64,000 bases of DNA, taken from the NCBI RefSeq assembly GCF_010093065.1, contig NZ_CP048113.1:3658001-3722000 (forward strand). The letters are read 5' to 3'. The DNA comes from Chitinophaga agri (lineage in GTDB: Bacteria; Bacteroidota; Bacteroidia; Chitinophagales; Chitinophagaceae). Below, piece by piece: positions 36,279 to 45,269 of the stretch (within the stretch, counting starts at the first letter, position 1; the number at the start of each line of letters is the position of its first letter). Position numbers and translations under genes: made by a program. The notes below the pieces were generated by a model that saw nothing but the letters and a program-made list of their open reading frames with translations, made no database searches and was not told the DNA's origin.

Positions 36279-36303
36279 AGTCCGCCAATAGCGGACTCCT
36301 TTT
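36279..36303. terminator. bidirectional terminator
   Basis: AGTCCGC and GCGGACT arms with A run before and TCCTTTTATTT after, lying between the converging Fic and GreA/GreB-type genes. Confidence 0.8.
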
Positions 36304-36305
36304 AT

Positions 36306-36689
36306 TTATGCCTGTACATTTAATACAGTAAAGCGTTTAACGCCGGCGGGCATCTTCCATTCCACTTCATCGCCTTTTCGGAAACCGATCATGGCAGCCC
36401 CCAGTGGCGCAAGTATAGAGATCTTCTTTTGTTTAATATCTGCATCAATAGGCATTACGATCCTGAAGTCGGTTACTTTGCCTGATCCTGCTTCCTTAAT
36501 ACTCACAAGAGAGTTAAGACGGATCGTACCCGCTGGAAGCGCATTATTATCCACAATCTTTGCGCGGTTAAGTTCATATGCCAGTGACATTTCACTTACA
36601 TCATCTGTTTTGGTGCCTGCAAACTGCTTCAGGAGGTTGTAATCTTCTTCACAAAGAATTACAGGGTTCTTTTTATTTCCTGATTTCAT
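36306..36689 (-). CDS. GreA/GreB C-terminal-domain (Rnk-type) protein
   Basis: A 127-residue protein with the C-terminal FKBP-like domain of Gre factors (AKIVDNNALPAGTIRLNSLV, FRIVMPIDADIKQKKISILA, GAAMIGFRKGDEVEWKMPAG) and only a short N-terminal helical part. Rnk-like proteins bind RNA polymerase near the secondary channel and modulate transcription without the full coiled-coil. It lies convergent to the Fic gene. Confidence 0.88.
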   Translation of the reverse strand: MKSGNKKNPVILCEEDYNLLKQFAGTKTDDVSEMSLAYELNRAKIVDNNALPAGTIRLNSLVSIKEAGSGKVTDFRIVMPIDADIKQKKISILAPLGAAMIGFRKGDEVEWKMPAGVKRFTVLNVQA

Positions 36690-37143
36690 ACACTACTTAT
36701 TTAATAATATTAAAAAATGATCCTGCCGATAGCGTATATCGCACAGTGGAACAAACTATATAGTTGAAAAATGAAGGGATCCCCGAACAGTAAAAGAATT
36801 AGTATAAGTCCGGGGAAAAAGTATTGAAGTCCTTAAACGTTGTGTAATAGTAGGACTTATCAGCAACCGGGGTAATGGTATGCACAACAACAGCTACGCG
36901 CAGCATCGGCGCATGCTGGACATGGGAATGATATGTTGTGTGCAATGTCATCTATACGAATATAAGAAAAATTAGGAATTAAGCAGCAGGAATTAGGAAT
37001 TGGGCGGTGGCAAATGTGTTAAAAATCAGTTAAATGCATGTTTTAAATATAGGGATTGATTGCGTAAGTATGCGGAAGACGAGATAAAAAAGGGGATGCA
37101 TCTGATGATACATCCCCTTTACAGGTATAATTTGTGAAAAATA
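36690..37143. other. intergenic region with AATTAGG repeats
   Basis: No gene. Two AATTAGGAATT units lie at about 36970-36981 and 36989-37001 around a short AGCAGCAGG spacer. A weak inverted repeat (TGCACAACA near 36880 and TGTTGTGTGCA near 36935) is present. The right end holds the metG terminator. Confidence 0.5.
37090..37122 (-). terminator. terminator after metG
   Basis: AGGGGATG and CATCCCCT arms with a TTTTTTATCTC tail on the minus strand, about 20 bases beyond the metG stop. Confidence 0.75.
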
Positions 37144-39201
37144 TTATCTCACTTCGCTACCAGCATCAACGTTAGCATCCGGGTTAACGAATACAAGTTT
37201 ACCGGCAGCATTTTCCGCCATCAGGATCATTCCCTGGCTTTCGATACCGCGCATTTTTCTCGGCGCCAGGTTAGCCACCAGCGTTACCTGTTTGCCAATT
37301 ACTTCTTCTGGTTTAAAATGCTCAGCGATACCGGATACAACTGTACGTTTTTCGGTACCGATATCTACGAGTAATTTCAGCAGTTTATCGGCTTTCGGTA
37401 CTTTCTCTGCTTCCAGGATGGTACCTACGCGCAGGTCTATTTTTCCGAAATCATCAAACTGTATTTCAGGTTTCTGTTCTTTCACCGGTGCTTCGGCGGG
37501 CGTCACCGGTTTGATCAGACCTGCATGCAGTTTTTTGATCTGTTCTTCAATCTTCGCATCATCGATCTTAGTGAACAGGTATTCAGGCGGACGCAGGGAG
37601 TAGCCTACGCTTACCAGTTTCAGACTACCTGCGTTCTCCCAGTCCAGCACTCTATCTACCAGTTTCAGCACATGGCAGATCTTCTTAGCCGTAAACGGCA
37701 GGAATGGATTGATCAGTACAGCCAGATTAGCGGTTAGCTGTAAACACAGATGCAGACAGTTATCAATCAGTTTCTGGTTTTCTTCTGCGTTCCTAGCCAG
37801 GATCCATGGCTCTTTCTCCTGCAGATATTTGTTACCCTGACGGGCTACATCTATTACTTCAGCCAGTGCTTCACGGAAACGGAAATTCTCAAGAGAATCT
37901 TCTATCCGCTGCTTAGAAGCCTGCAGATTAGTGAGCAATGCATTATCCTTATCGTCTTTCAGCTCCTGATGGAATGCAGGTACTTTACCACCGCAAAGCT
38001 TATGCATTAATATCATTGTACGATGAATAAAGTTGCTAAAGATATCTACTAGCTCACTGTTGTTACGCTGCTGAAAATCCTTCCAGGTGAAATCGTTATC
38101 CTTCGTCTCAGGTGCGGTGCTGGTCAATACATAACGCAATACATCCTCCTGACCAGGGAAATCCTTCACATAGTCGTGTACCCACACGGCCCAGTTACGG
38201 GAAGTAGATACTTTTTCACCTTCGATGTTAAGGAACTCATTTGCCGGAACATTCTCAGGCAATACGAATCCACCATGTGCTTTCAGCATCGCCGGGAATA
38301 TGATACAGTGGAACACGATATTGTCTTTACCAATAAAGTGCACCAGTTTAGTATCTTCTTTACACCAGTAGTCTGCCCAGTTCTCGGTCAGTTCTTTAGT
38401 AGCAGAGATATAACCGATCGGCGCATCAAACCATACGTAGAGTACTTTACCTTCAGCATCAGGCAGTGGCACTTTAATACCCCAGCTGGAGTCGCGGGTC
38501 ATCGCTCTGCTTTGCAGACCGCTGTCCAGCCAGCTCTTACACTGTCCGTATACGTTGTTTTTCCATTCTTTATGACCTTCCAGTATCCATTCCTTCAGGA
38601 ATGGTTCATAGTTCTGTAAGGGCATGTACCAGTGCTTGGTCTTTTTCTTGACAGGCACGGCATTGCTAAGGGTAGAACGCGGGCTGATCAGCTCATCAGG
38701 GCTCAGGGAGGATCCACATTTCTCACACTGGTCACCATAGGCATTCGGGTTACCGCATTTAGGGCAGGTACCTACAATATACCGGTCGGCCAGGAAGACA
38801 TTGGTGGTCTCGTCGAAGAACTGCTCGCTTTCTCTCTCTTCGAACAGCCCTTTATCGTACATCGTCTTGAAGAAGTCAGCTGCTGTTTCGTGGTGTATTT
38901 GCTTAGTGGTACGGGAGAAAATATCGAAAGAGATACCCATGTCTGTAAAGCTGTCATAGATGATCTTATGATATTTATCCACAATATCCTGCGGAGTCAC
39001 GTTTTCCTTCATCGCCTTGATGGTGATAGGTACTCCGTGTTCGTCAGTTCCTCCTATGAACTTTACATCCGCCTTCTTAGCGCGCAGGTAGCGTACGTAT
39101 ATGTCGGCGGGAATATAACAGCCAGCCAGGTGACCGATGTGGACCGGTCCGTTAGCGTAAGGCAATGCCGCTGTTATTAGATATCTGTTAAATTTTCCCA
39201 T
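37144..39201 (-). CDS. metG: methionyl-tRNA synthetase
   Basis: Class I aminoacyl-tRNA synthetase for Met. The 685 residues contain the HIGH motif (GPVHIGHLAG, 18-27), a zinc knuckle CPKCGNPNAYGDQCEKCG (about 145-162), the KMSKS-type loop as GEKVSTSRNW, and a C-terminal EMAP/tRNA-binding domain (DFGKIDLRVGTILEAEKVPK; ANLAPRKMRGIESQGMIL). A TACCTTTG-type promoter box in the upstream gap (CAAAGGTA at 39314-39321 on the plus strand) would give a leader of about 100 bases. Confidence 0.96.
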   Translation of the reverse strand: MGKFNRYLITAALPYANGPVHIGHLAGCYIPADIYVRYLRAKKADVKFIGGTDEHGVPITIKAMKENVTPQDIVDKYHKIIYDSFTDMGISFDIFSRTTKQIHHETAADFFKTMYDKGLFEERESEQFFDETTNVFLADRYIVGTCPKCGNPNAYGDQCEKCGSSLSPDELISPRSTLSNAVPVKKKTKHWYMPLQNYEPFLKEWILEGHKEWKNNVYGQCKSWLDSGLQSRAMTRDSSWGIKVPLPDAEGKVLYVWFDAPIGYISATKELTENWADYWCKEDTKLVHFIGKDNIVFHCIIFPAMLKAHGGFVLPENVPANEFLNIEGEKVSTSRNWAVWVHDYVKDFPGQEDVLRYVLTSTAPETKDNDFTWKDFQQRNNSELVDIFSNFIHRTMILMHKLCGGKVPAFHQELKDDKDNALLTNLQASKQRIEDSLENFRFREALAEVIDVARQGNKYLQEKEPWILARNAEENQKLIDNCLHLCLQLTANLAVLINPFLPFTAKKICHVLKLVDRVLDWENAGSLKLVSVGYSLRPPEYLFTKIDDAKIEEQIKKLHAGLIKPVTPAEAPVKEQKPEIQFDDFGKIDLRVGTILEAEKVPKADKLLKLLVDIGTEKRTVVSGIAEHFKPEEVIGKQVTLVANLAPRKMRGIESQGMILMAENAAGKLVFVNPDANVDAGSEVR

Positions 39202-39337
39202 GTTCGCTTAAAGAATGCTTAAATAATCGAAATTCTGTTTTTGCTTTTGGAGGAGCGAAAAGTATTTATCAACTTAGCCCTGTCGGGTTTGGGCTAACTC
39301 CCCAAATAGTCTGCAAAGGTAATTAAAGCATAGAACA

Positions 39338-40249
39338 ATGAAAATTCCGCCATACCTCAAAAAGGGTGATCTCATAGGCATCACCTGCAGTAGTAGTAAA
39401 ATGGACCAGCAGGCAGCAGAATATGCGGCTGGCGTGATCAGTTCCTGGGGGTTCCAGGTACATCTGGGCATTACGGTAGGCACCAGTTTTCATAACTTTT
39501 CCGCTCCGGACGAACTGCGGCTGGAAGAGCTGCAGGACATGCTGGACGATCCAGATATCAAAGCTATCATTTTTGGACGCGGTGGTTATGGCATGGTGTG
39601 TATACTGGACGACCTGGATTTTAAGAAGTTCCGCAAACATCCGAAGTGGATCTGCGGATACAGCGACATTACGGCGCTTCACACCCATATTCAGCACCAG
39701 TATGGCATTCCTACCATTCATTCCATGATGTGTAGTGGCATAAAGCCGGAAACCGTTGATAATGAGTATGTGGACAGTCTGCGACAGGCCCTGAAGGGTA
39801 CCTCCTACCGTTACACCACAGCGGCGCATGACCTTAACCGTACCGGGAAAGTAACAGGAAAACTGATCGGTGGGAACCTTTCCCTACTGGCGAACCTGTC
39901 AGGAACGGAATCTCAGCCGGATACAAAAGGAAAGATCCTGGTGCTGGAAGACATCGGGGAGTACCGGTATAATGTAGACAGAATGATGTATAACCTGAAA
40001 AGGGCCGGATGGCTGGAAGAACTGGCAGGGCTGGTTGTAGGCTCCTTTACGGAGGGTAAGGAGACGGAGACGCCTTTTGGCCAGACCGAGTACGAGATTA
40101 TCCGGAACATGGTCCAGGATTATGACTACCCGGTCTGCTTTGGTTTCCCGGTAGGACATACCCATGAGAACTATGCCCTGAAACTGGGTTTGCCACATGA
40201 ATTACATGTAACAGCCAGACAGGCCAAATTATTTCAGCGCGATATCTAG
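39338..40249 (+). CDS. LD-carboxypeptidase, peptidase family S66
   Basis: Cytoplasmic murein-recycling enzyme that trims the terminal D-Ala from tetrapeptides. The 303 residues begin IPPYLKKGDLIGITCSSS and have IFGRGGYGMVCILDDLDF, the nucleophile segment CGYSDITALH with IHSMM, GKLIGGNLSLLANLSGTESQ, VLEDIGEYRYNVDRMM and the C-terminal FGFPVGHTHENYAL with the catalytic His. Length matches LdcA. It converges with the hydrolase gene at 40229, overlapping by about 20 bases at the 3' ends. Confidence 0.93.
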   Translation: MKIPPYLKKGDLIGITCSSSKMDQQAAEYAAGVISSWGFQVHLGITVGTSFHNFSAPDELRLEELQDMLDDPDIKAIIFGRGGYGMVCILDDLDFKKFRKHPKWICGYSDITALHTHIQHQYGIPTIHSMMCSGIKPETVDNEYVDSLRQALKGTSYRYTTAAHDLNRTGKVTGKLIGGNLSLLANLSGTESQPDTKGKILVLEDIGEYRYNVDRMMYNLKRAGWLEELAGLVVGSFTEGKETETPFGQTEYEIIRNMVQDYDYPVCFGFPVGHTHENYALKLGLPHELHVTARQAKLFQRDI

Positions 40250-41032
40250 GGCTTTCTGGTAATCCGGGTATTTCTCCAGATTATTGTGGTCAGCACCAGG
40301 TATAGGAATGAATTTGTCACCTTTTTTGAACAGTGTCTCCAGCTTTTTCCCTGATTCCAACGGAATAGTATGATCGTCTGTACCATGAATGATCACCACA
40401 GGAGCCGTTACTTTAGGTAAGTATTCATCCGTAGGAAATTTAAAGTCCAGCATATAACCGTACGGGTATACCGGTGCGAGGCGATTCGCCATTTCTGTCA
40501 TGTTGAAGTAAGGTGCTTCGAGTACAAGCTGCTTACAATCTCTGATGGCCGCCAGTTCGGCAGCTACGGCAGTCCCCAGGGATCTTCCGTAAAGAATGAT
40601 ACTATCAGGAGGAAAGAGCTTTCTGGCCACCTCATACATATGCAGTGCATTTGTATAGATAGCCTGCTCCGTCAGCTTGCCGGTCGATTTTCCATAGGTG
40701 GGATAGTCCATCATCAGAACGCTATAGCCACGGTCTGTCATTTGCTGGGCTTTAGCACCATATTTTGACACATTACGGGCATTCCCATGAAAGTATAGCA
40801 CGATGCCTTTAGGCGCTGCTGCTTTGAACAGAATAGCGCTTAACGTTTGTTTGTCGTCGAGGCGGATATTGATCTCTTCAAATGGCAGGTTGTATTTGAA
40901 AGTATAGTCAGCCGTCAGCGGTTCCGGGTGAAAGATAATTTTCTTCTGGAACAGGGTCAGCAACACCCCACCTACCAGGTAGAGTCCCAGCAGGGCTGAC
41001 AGTATAGGTTTTAATTTTAGTTTGCGGAACAT
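40229..41032 (-). CDS. alpha/beta hydrolase
   Basis: A 267-residue protein with an N-terminal anchor helix (ILSALLGLYLVGGVLLTLF), followed by FHPEPL, IVLYFHGNARNVSKYG, the nucleophile elbow LYGRSLGTAVAAE, VIIHGTDDHTIPLESG and the His loop IPGADHNNLEKYPDY. This is the BEM46/FrsA-like serine hydrolase group attached to the membrane. Substrate unknown. The start of the gene is nine bases after the stop of the E1-like gene, suggesting an operon. Confidence 0.88.
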   Translation of the reverse strand: MFRKLKLKPILSALLGLYLVGGVLLTLFQKKIIFHPEPLTADYTFKYNLPFEEINIRLDDKQTLSAILFKAAAPKGIVLYFHGNARNVSKYGAKAQQMTDRGYSVLMMDYPTYGKSTGKLTEQAIYTNALHMYEVARKLFPPDSIILYGRSLGTAVAAELAAIRDCKQLVLEAPYFNMTEMANRLAPVYPYGYMLDFKFPTDEYLPKVTAPVVIIHGTDDHTIPLESGKKLETLFKKGDKFIPIPGADHNNLEKYPDYQKALDIALK

Positions 41033-41040
41033 AAACAGAT

Positions 41041-41853
41041 TTAATCTTCGATATCAGGTAAGATCTCAATACCATAATCTTCTGCCGTTAGTACACCTCT
41101 TGCCTTGGTATCTGCCAGGATAGCAGGATTCGGGAAGAGTGTGCTCACCTGGTAGGTATTATGGAGGAAGTTCATGCTGTAGAATTTGTTGGCCAGACCA
41201 TCAGGTACACCAGCGATATACTTCAGCACTTCATTGACGATCATCATACCAGTAGCACCATGCGTTACACCAATAGCACCTGCATCGAAGTTACGGTGAT
41301 CATCTACCAGATCAAGGCTGCAACGATAAGAGGCCGCTGCATCGCCACTGGCAGGAGCAATATTAAAACCAGCCCACCAGGACACCCAGTTATGTACTTC
41401 GCCAATCACGAATGGTTTACCATTCGCAATACAGGCATCGTTGATGACCATATGTGTAGGGTGGTGCTGGGAACAGTCGATCACGAGATCCATCCCTTCG
41501 AGCAGCTGCCTGATATTATCAGGTTTCACCTGTAACAGTAACGGATAATGTTTTGTAAAAGGGTTACTGGCCCATAAGCGGCTGGACGCCATTTTAGCCT
41601 TATGTTTACGCAGGTCCTGCATCTGGTAGATAGGCTGACGGTGCATATCTTCATCCGCAATCACACCGTAGTCGGCAATACCGATCACACCTACGCCACT
41701 GGCGCTTAAATACTGAATAACGGGAGAGCCCAATCCACCTGCACCAACTACGAGTATGCGTGTTTCCTTTAATTTTTCCTGCATTGCTACGCCCATGCCA
41801 GGAACAGCGATAGGATGTTTGAAATGCGCTAATTCTTTTTCAATCAAAGCCAT
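41041..41853 (-). CDS. ThiF/MoeB/HesA-type E1-like adenylyltransferase
   Basis: A 270-residue protein with the E1 fold: ILVVGAGGLGSPVIQYLSAS (ATP loop), DEDMHRQPIYQMQDLRKHKA, LVIDCSQHHPTHMVINDACI and a C-terminal VTHGATGMMIVNEVLKYIAG. Classical MoeB/ThiF have two CxxC pairs that bind zinc; none is present here, only isolated Cys in SYRCSLD and DACIANG. No ThiS, MoaD or other sulfur-carrier gene is nearby. It may activate a non-classical partner or have another role. Confidence 0.82.
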   Translation of the reverse strand: MALIEKELAHFKHPIAVPGMGVAMQEKLKETRILVVGAGGLGSPVIQYLSASGVGVIGIADYGVIADEDMHRQPIYQMQDLRKHKAKMASSRLWASNPFTKHYPLLLQVKPDNIRQLLEGMDLVIDCSQHHPTHMVINDACIANGKPFVIGEVHNWVSWWAGFNIAPASGDAAASYRCSLDLVDDHRNFDAGAIGVTHGATGMMIVNEVLKYIAGVPDGLANKFYSMNFLHNTYQVSTLFPNPAILADTKARGVLTAEDYGIEILPDIED

Positions 41854-41872
41854 GTTAATCTCAATTAGGAAT

Positions 41873-41943
41873 TAAGAATTAGAAATTAAGAACTGGAAGT
41901 TTGCACCTGCAAAATTCCTGCTCCTTAATTCCTAATTCTTAAC
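41873..41943. repeat. inverted AATTAGG repeat pair
   Basis: Left AATTAGGAATTAAGAATTA and right TTAATTCCTAATTCTTAA face each other around a 30-base GC-rich spacer, between the E1-like gene and the kinase gene. Confidence 0.7.
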
Positions 41944-41948
41944 TATTA

Positions 41949-43316
41949 TTATTCTTGTGGAAATTCCAATGTAAACTTACTGCCTTTACCCACCGTGCTT
42001 TCTACTTTGATCTTGCCTTTATGGGCATCCACGATGGCTTTCACATAACTTAATCCCAATCCGAATCCTTTTACGTTATGCACATTACCTGTATGTGCAC
42101 GATAGAACTTCTCAAAGATACGGGAAATCGTGTCACGGCTCATACCGATACCGTTATCTGCGATGGTAATGATGAGGTGTTTACGTGTATTGTGTGTGGA
42201 GATAATTATTTCAAGGTCTTCTTTAGAGTACTTGATGGCATTGTCCAGCAGATTGAAGATCAGGTTGGAGAAGTGCACATCATCTGCCATAATGATCGGA
42301 TTGATGGCATCCAGTCGTATCTGTGCGTGTCCCTGTTTGGCGTCCAGCTGTAATTGCAGGTTTTCCACTGTACGGGTGATCACATCATGTACATCGGTGA
42401 CCTGCAGTTTCAAACCTATTTCATTCTTCTCTAACAGGGCAGATTGGAGAATACTCTCCACCTGTTTATTCATACGCTTATTCTCTTCTTTGATGATGCC
42501 GGAGAAGTAGCGGATCTTGTCTTTGTTGTCCATGACCTTTTCATTGCCGATAGCATCAATAGCCAGTGATATCGTGGCCAGTGGTGTTTTCAGTTCATGC
42601 GTCATGTTGTTAATGAAGTCGGACTTGATCTCAGAGAGTTTCTTCTGATTGAGCATGGTCCGGATAGTGAGGATAAATGCCGTGATGATCACAGCCGTAA
42701 ACAGCAGCCCCCCCGCCATCATTCTGCCAAGCGAGAGTAGCAGAATAGTATTGTCCTTTGGTTGCACCACCAGGAGCGTTTCCGTTTCACCTGTAGCATA
42801 TTCAAAACTGTTCAGTAACGGTACATACTGGAAGAGATAGTCAAGACTGTCAACGCTGGCGGTTTCCAGCATTTTCGACAGTCCGGCGGACTGCATACGG
42901 ATACCGTTGCTATTACCAAAATGTCCTTTACCCAGGATAGCAAATTCGAAGGTCGTATCCAGGTGCTCTTCACGCAGCTTGGTGGAGATGAGCTTATGCA
43001 CTTCATCAGTAGTAAAGCGGTCACTGATATTGACGGTAAGATCAACCGTGTTTGTGATCTCATAGCGGTCTATAGCCAGTCCTTTTTCCGACGGACGGAT
43101 GGTAGTGCCATCTACTTTAAAACGCATGGGAGGAGCCTTACGTGACAGCATTTGCTCCCTCACGGTATTCATTACGTTTACAGTACGCTGTTCCATCTGC
43201 TCACGGCGTACGATGGCTGCGTTGTAGATCCAGTTCACCTGGATCCAGATGATTCCCAATAGTGACAGGGTAATTAAAACCACAATAATGGGAAATACTT
43301 TCTTCAATGGTACCAT
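41949..43316 (-). CDS. RprX-like sensor histidine kinase
   Basis: A 455-residue kinase with two helices (8-30 and 198-220) enclosing an extracytoplasmic sensor domain, then HisKA with FINNMTHELKTPLATIS (H240 present), and a HATPase domain with LLDNAIKYSKED, IADNGIGMSRDTI and FGLGLSYVKAIVDAHKGKIK. It resembles Bacteroides RprX. No response-regulator gene adjoins; the RprY-like protein at 21537-22283 lacks its Asp, so the partner is probably elsewhere. An inverted AATTAGG repeat follows its stop. Confidence 0.9.
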   Translation of the reverse strand: MVPLKKVFPIIVVLITLSLLGIIWIQVNWIYNAAIVRREQMEQRTVNVMNTVREQMLSRKAPPMRFKVDGTTIRPSEKGLAIDRYEITNTVDLTVNISDRFTTDEVHKLISTKLREEHLDTTFEFAILGKGHFGNSNGIRMQSAGLSKMLETASVDSLDYLFQYVPLLNSFEYATGETETLLVVQPKDNTILLLSLGRMMAGGLLFTAVIITAFILTIRTMLNQKKLSEIKSDFINNMTHELKTPLATISLAIDAIGNEKVMDNKDKIRYFSGIIKEENKRMNKQVESILQSALLEKNEIGLKLQVTDVHDVITRTVENLQLQLDAKQGHAQIRLDAINPIIMADDVHFSNLIFNLLDNAIKYSKEDLEIIISTHNTRKHLIITIADNGIGMSRDTISRIFEKFYRAHTGNVHNVKGFGLGLSYVKAIVDAHKGKIKVESTVGKGSKFTLEFPQE

Positions 43317-43497
43317 GCTACATCAATACTAAGGCGCACAAGATACTTACAAAGAACGAGGGTACCAGCACCTGAATTGTTAAAAATCATTGCTTGCTAT
43401 AGCAACATTAATACAAATTTAAAAGCTGGAAACCGTTATCTGTATTCAGTTTGGGAATAAAACATCACTTTAACGTAATTTTAACTGGTAAATAATA

Positions 43498-43527
43498 TTT
43501 GTAATTGGACAATCTTCTGTACATTTG
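43498..43527 (+). promoter_or_regulatory. strong Bacteroidota-type promoter
   Basis: TTTG (43498-43501), 18-base spacer, then TACATTTG (43520-43527). This fits the Bacteroidota housekeeping consensus TTTG-N19-TAnnTTTG closely. It drives the short unit that ends at the terminator 43650-43680. Confidence 0.7.
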
Positions 43528-43601
43528 CCTTATCAAACTGGTACTAAATTTGATGTACTGGTTATCAAACTAGCAATTTTTAAATTTCTACATACATCGA
43601 C

Positions 43602-43640
43602 ATGGATTTCGTTTCCATAAGCGATTTAGATTTTGGTTGA
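43602..43640 (+). CDS. 12-residue ORF in a short transcription unit
   Basis: ATG to TGA encodes MDFVSISDLDFG. It lies about 70 bases after a strong promoter and ten bases before a strong terminator. The leader also contains a 10-base direct repeat TTATCAAACT (43530-43539 and 43562-43571). The unit could make a small RNA, a leader peptide for the AlgH gene 200 bases downstream, or a free micropeptide. Translation is not proven and the ribosome-binding site is weak. Confidence 0.3.
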   Translation: MDFVSISDLDFG

Positions 43641-43649
43641 TAAAATGGT

Positions 43650-43680
43650 AAGGAGGCTTTCTAGCCTCCTTTTACTTTTT
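43650..43680 (+). terminator. terminator of the short unit
   Basis: AAGGAGGCT-TTCT-AGCCTCCTT hairpin followed by TTACTTTTT. Confidence 0.85.
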
Positions 43681-43841
43681 ATACGCATTTTAACACCGTT
43701 AAAAGCCCTTTTACAGCTGCTATGGGAATGATTCCCTTCCTCTATAAACAATACATGAAACTGGCAAGTAATTCTCCAACAAATACTACTATACTTGCTT
43801 TCAATTAGTTAAATTTGGGTAAGTGATAAAATTGTTAGTGT

Positions 43842-44396
43842 ATGGTTTCTTTGTCGTCTGGAATATTACTGATCGCCGACCCTTTTCTCAAAGACCAGCA
43901 TTTTGCACGCACAGTCGTATTACTGTGTGAACATCAGGAGAGCAGGGGAAGCTTTGGCTTTGTACTCAACAGAGTGTTTGATCAGGCTTTGAATGAGTTG
44001 GTACCAGAAGTACTGGCAGGAAACATCCGGGTATTCTATGGCGGGCCTGTACAGATAGATACTATTCACTTTATACACCAGCAACCTGAATTAATAAAGG
44101 GCGGATTTGAGATCAGCAATGGCGTATATTGGGGGGGTGAGTTTGACCAGGTTGTATCACTTATCAATACGGGTCAGCTAGACCTGAATAAGATCAAGTT
44201 TTTTATTGGTTATTCCGGATGGAGCAGCGGACAGCTTGAGAATGAACTAAATGAAAAATCATGGATCTTATCAGAGAATAACGTACCACTCATTTTTGAA
44301 GAGAACGAACAGACTATATGGCAGCAGGCATTGAAGAACCTCGGCGCCAACTTTGCTATCATGGCTAATTTCCCGATAGATCCATTACTCAATTAG
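43842..44396 (+). CDS. YqgE/AlgH family protein (UPF0301)
   Basis: A 184-residue protein with the family pattern LSSGILLIADPFLKDQHFAR, VVLLCEHQESRGSFGFVLNR, FYGGPVQIDTIHFIH and FFIGYSGWSSGQLENELNEK. The molecular function is unknown; in other bacteria members affect alginate regulation or stress. The short unit at 43498-43680 lies upstream on the same strand. Confidence 0.92.
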   Translation: MVSLSSGILLIADPFLKDQHFARTVVLLCEHQESRGSFGFVLNRVFDQALNELVPEVLAGNIRVFYGGPVQIDTIHFIHQQPELIKGGFEISNGVYWGGEFDQVVSLINTGQLDLNKIKFFIGYSGWSSGQLENELNEKSWILSENNVPLIFEENEQTIWQQALKNLGANFAIMANFPIDPLLN

Positions 44397-44993
44397 CTAC
44401 GTGTATGCCAATACGTATGCCGGTAGAACAGGTATAACACCACCTGTGGAAAAAAAAGTTCAAAAATTATTATCAGCCTACACTTTGAGGGCCAACGACT
44501 AACGTCAATGGGTGCTTTCCTATTGCCCAAAACATCTTCCTTAAACGAGGATATTTAAAAAAAATCAAATATCTTGCTTAGGCAATAAAGTAATGTAGTC
44601 AGAGCATTCTATTGTTTGTAAACCTATAAGAATAGGACACCGTAGGGGAAGGAATCTAATATAACCGAATATCAATACCTATGAAGGACAAACCAGACAC
44701 GTTTACACCTTCCTGGATATAAAATATTTAGAACTAAAACAATTAACAGAACGAAGTAAGTAGAAGGCCCTTTTTTCATTCAGGGTCGCAGACTTTATTT
44801 CAGTCGGTTGAAGCAATAAAATCATTCATAAACATAAAATATTCATTTTCATAGGAACAGGCCCTAGTGCCGCTGCAGGATGTATTTTCTGCGCAGCCGG
44901 GACCTGATTTGTGCAACGCCCTGGCCAGTAATCTTACTGAGCTTAGAACAGGGTTATTTATTAATTAGATTGGAATAGTTAGGACAAAAAGAA

Positions 44994-45024
44994 AGGCCGG
45001 GTAATCATACCCGGCCTATTTATT
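44994..45024 (+). terminator. strong hairpin terminator
   Basis: Perfect 10-base arms AGGCCGGGTA and TACCCGGCCT around ATCA, then ATTTATTTTT. On the other strand CTTTCTTTTT also follows, so it could act in both directions. Confidence 0.75.
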
Positions 45025-45132
45025 TTTAATCAGGAATTAAGGGACACATACTACAAATAATATCAATGACAGATGATTGTGCGGTACAATTTTACATACA
45101 ATACAATCCCGGATATAGCGAATAGATTATAA

Positions 45133-45168
45133 CAAAAAAGAGAGGCACTTTTAAAGTACCTCTCTTTT
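45133..45168 (-). terminator. terminator after atpC
   Basis: AAAGAGAGGTACTTT and its near-complement followed by TTTTTTGTTA on the minus strand, about 100 bases after atpC. Confidence 0.8.
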
Positions 45169-45248
45169 ATTATTTGTAAGCTATTATCTATGCTGTTAAA
45201 GGCAATTATTGCTGGTGATTTCTCATCAGGAAGCTGGCGTTTAAATGA

Positions 45249-45269
45249 CCAATTCCTAATTCCTAATTA
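45249..45269. repeat. AATTCCTAATTCCTAATTA tract at the atpC stop
   Basis: An inverted-orientation copy of the AATTAGG family; its last three bases form the atpC stop codon. Confidence 0.65.

Larger units (their letters stand above)
44397..45266. other. 870-base region without a recognised gene
   Basis: Contains two small frames: a 13-residue MKDKPDTFTPSWI near 44680 and a 32-residue frame near 44880 starting MYFLRSRDLICATPW. Neither has clear support. A strong terminator-like hairpin at 44994-45024 implies that some plus-strand transcript ends here, so a non-coding RNA is possible. The atpC terminator lies at 45133-45168 and an AATTCC repeat at 45249-45269. No RNase P, tmRNA, 6S or SRP signature was found. 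Confidence 0.4.
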
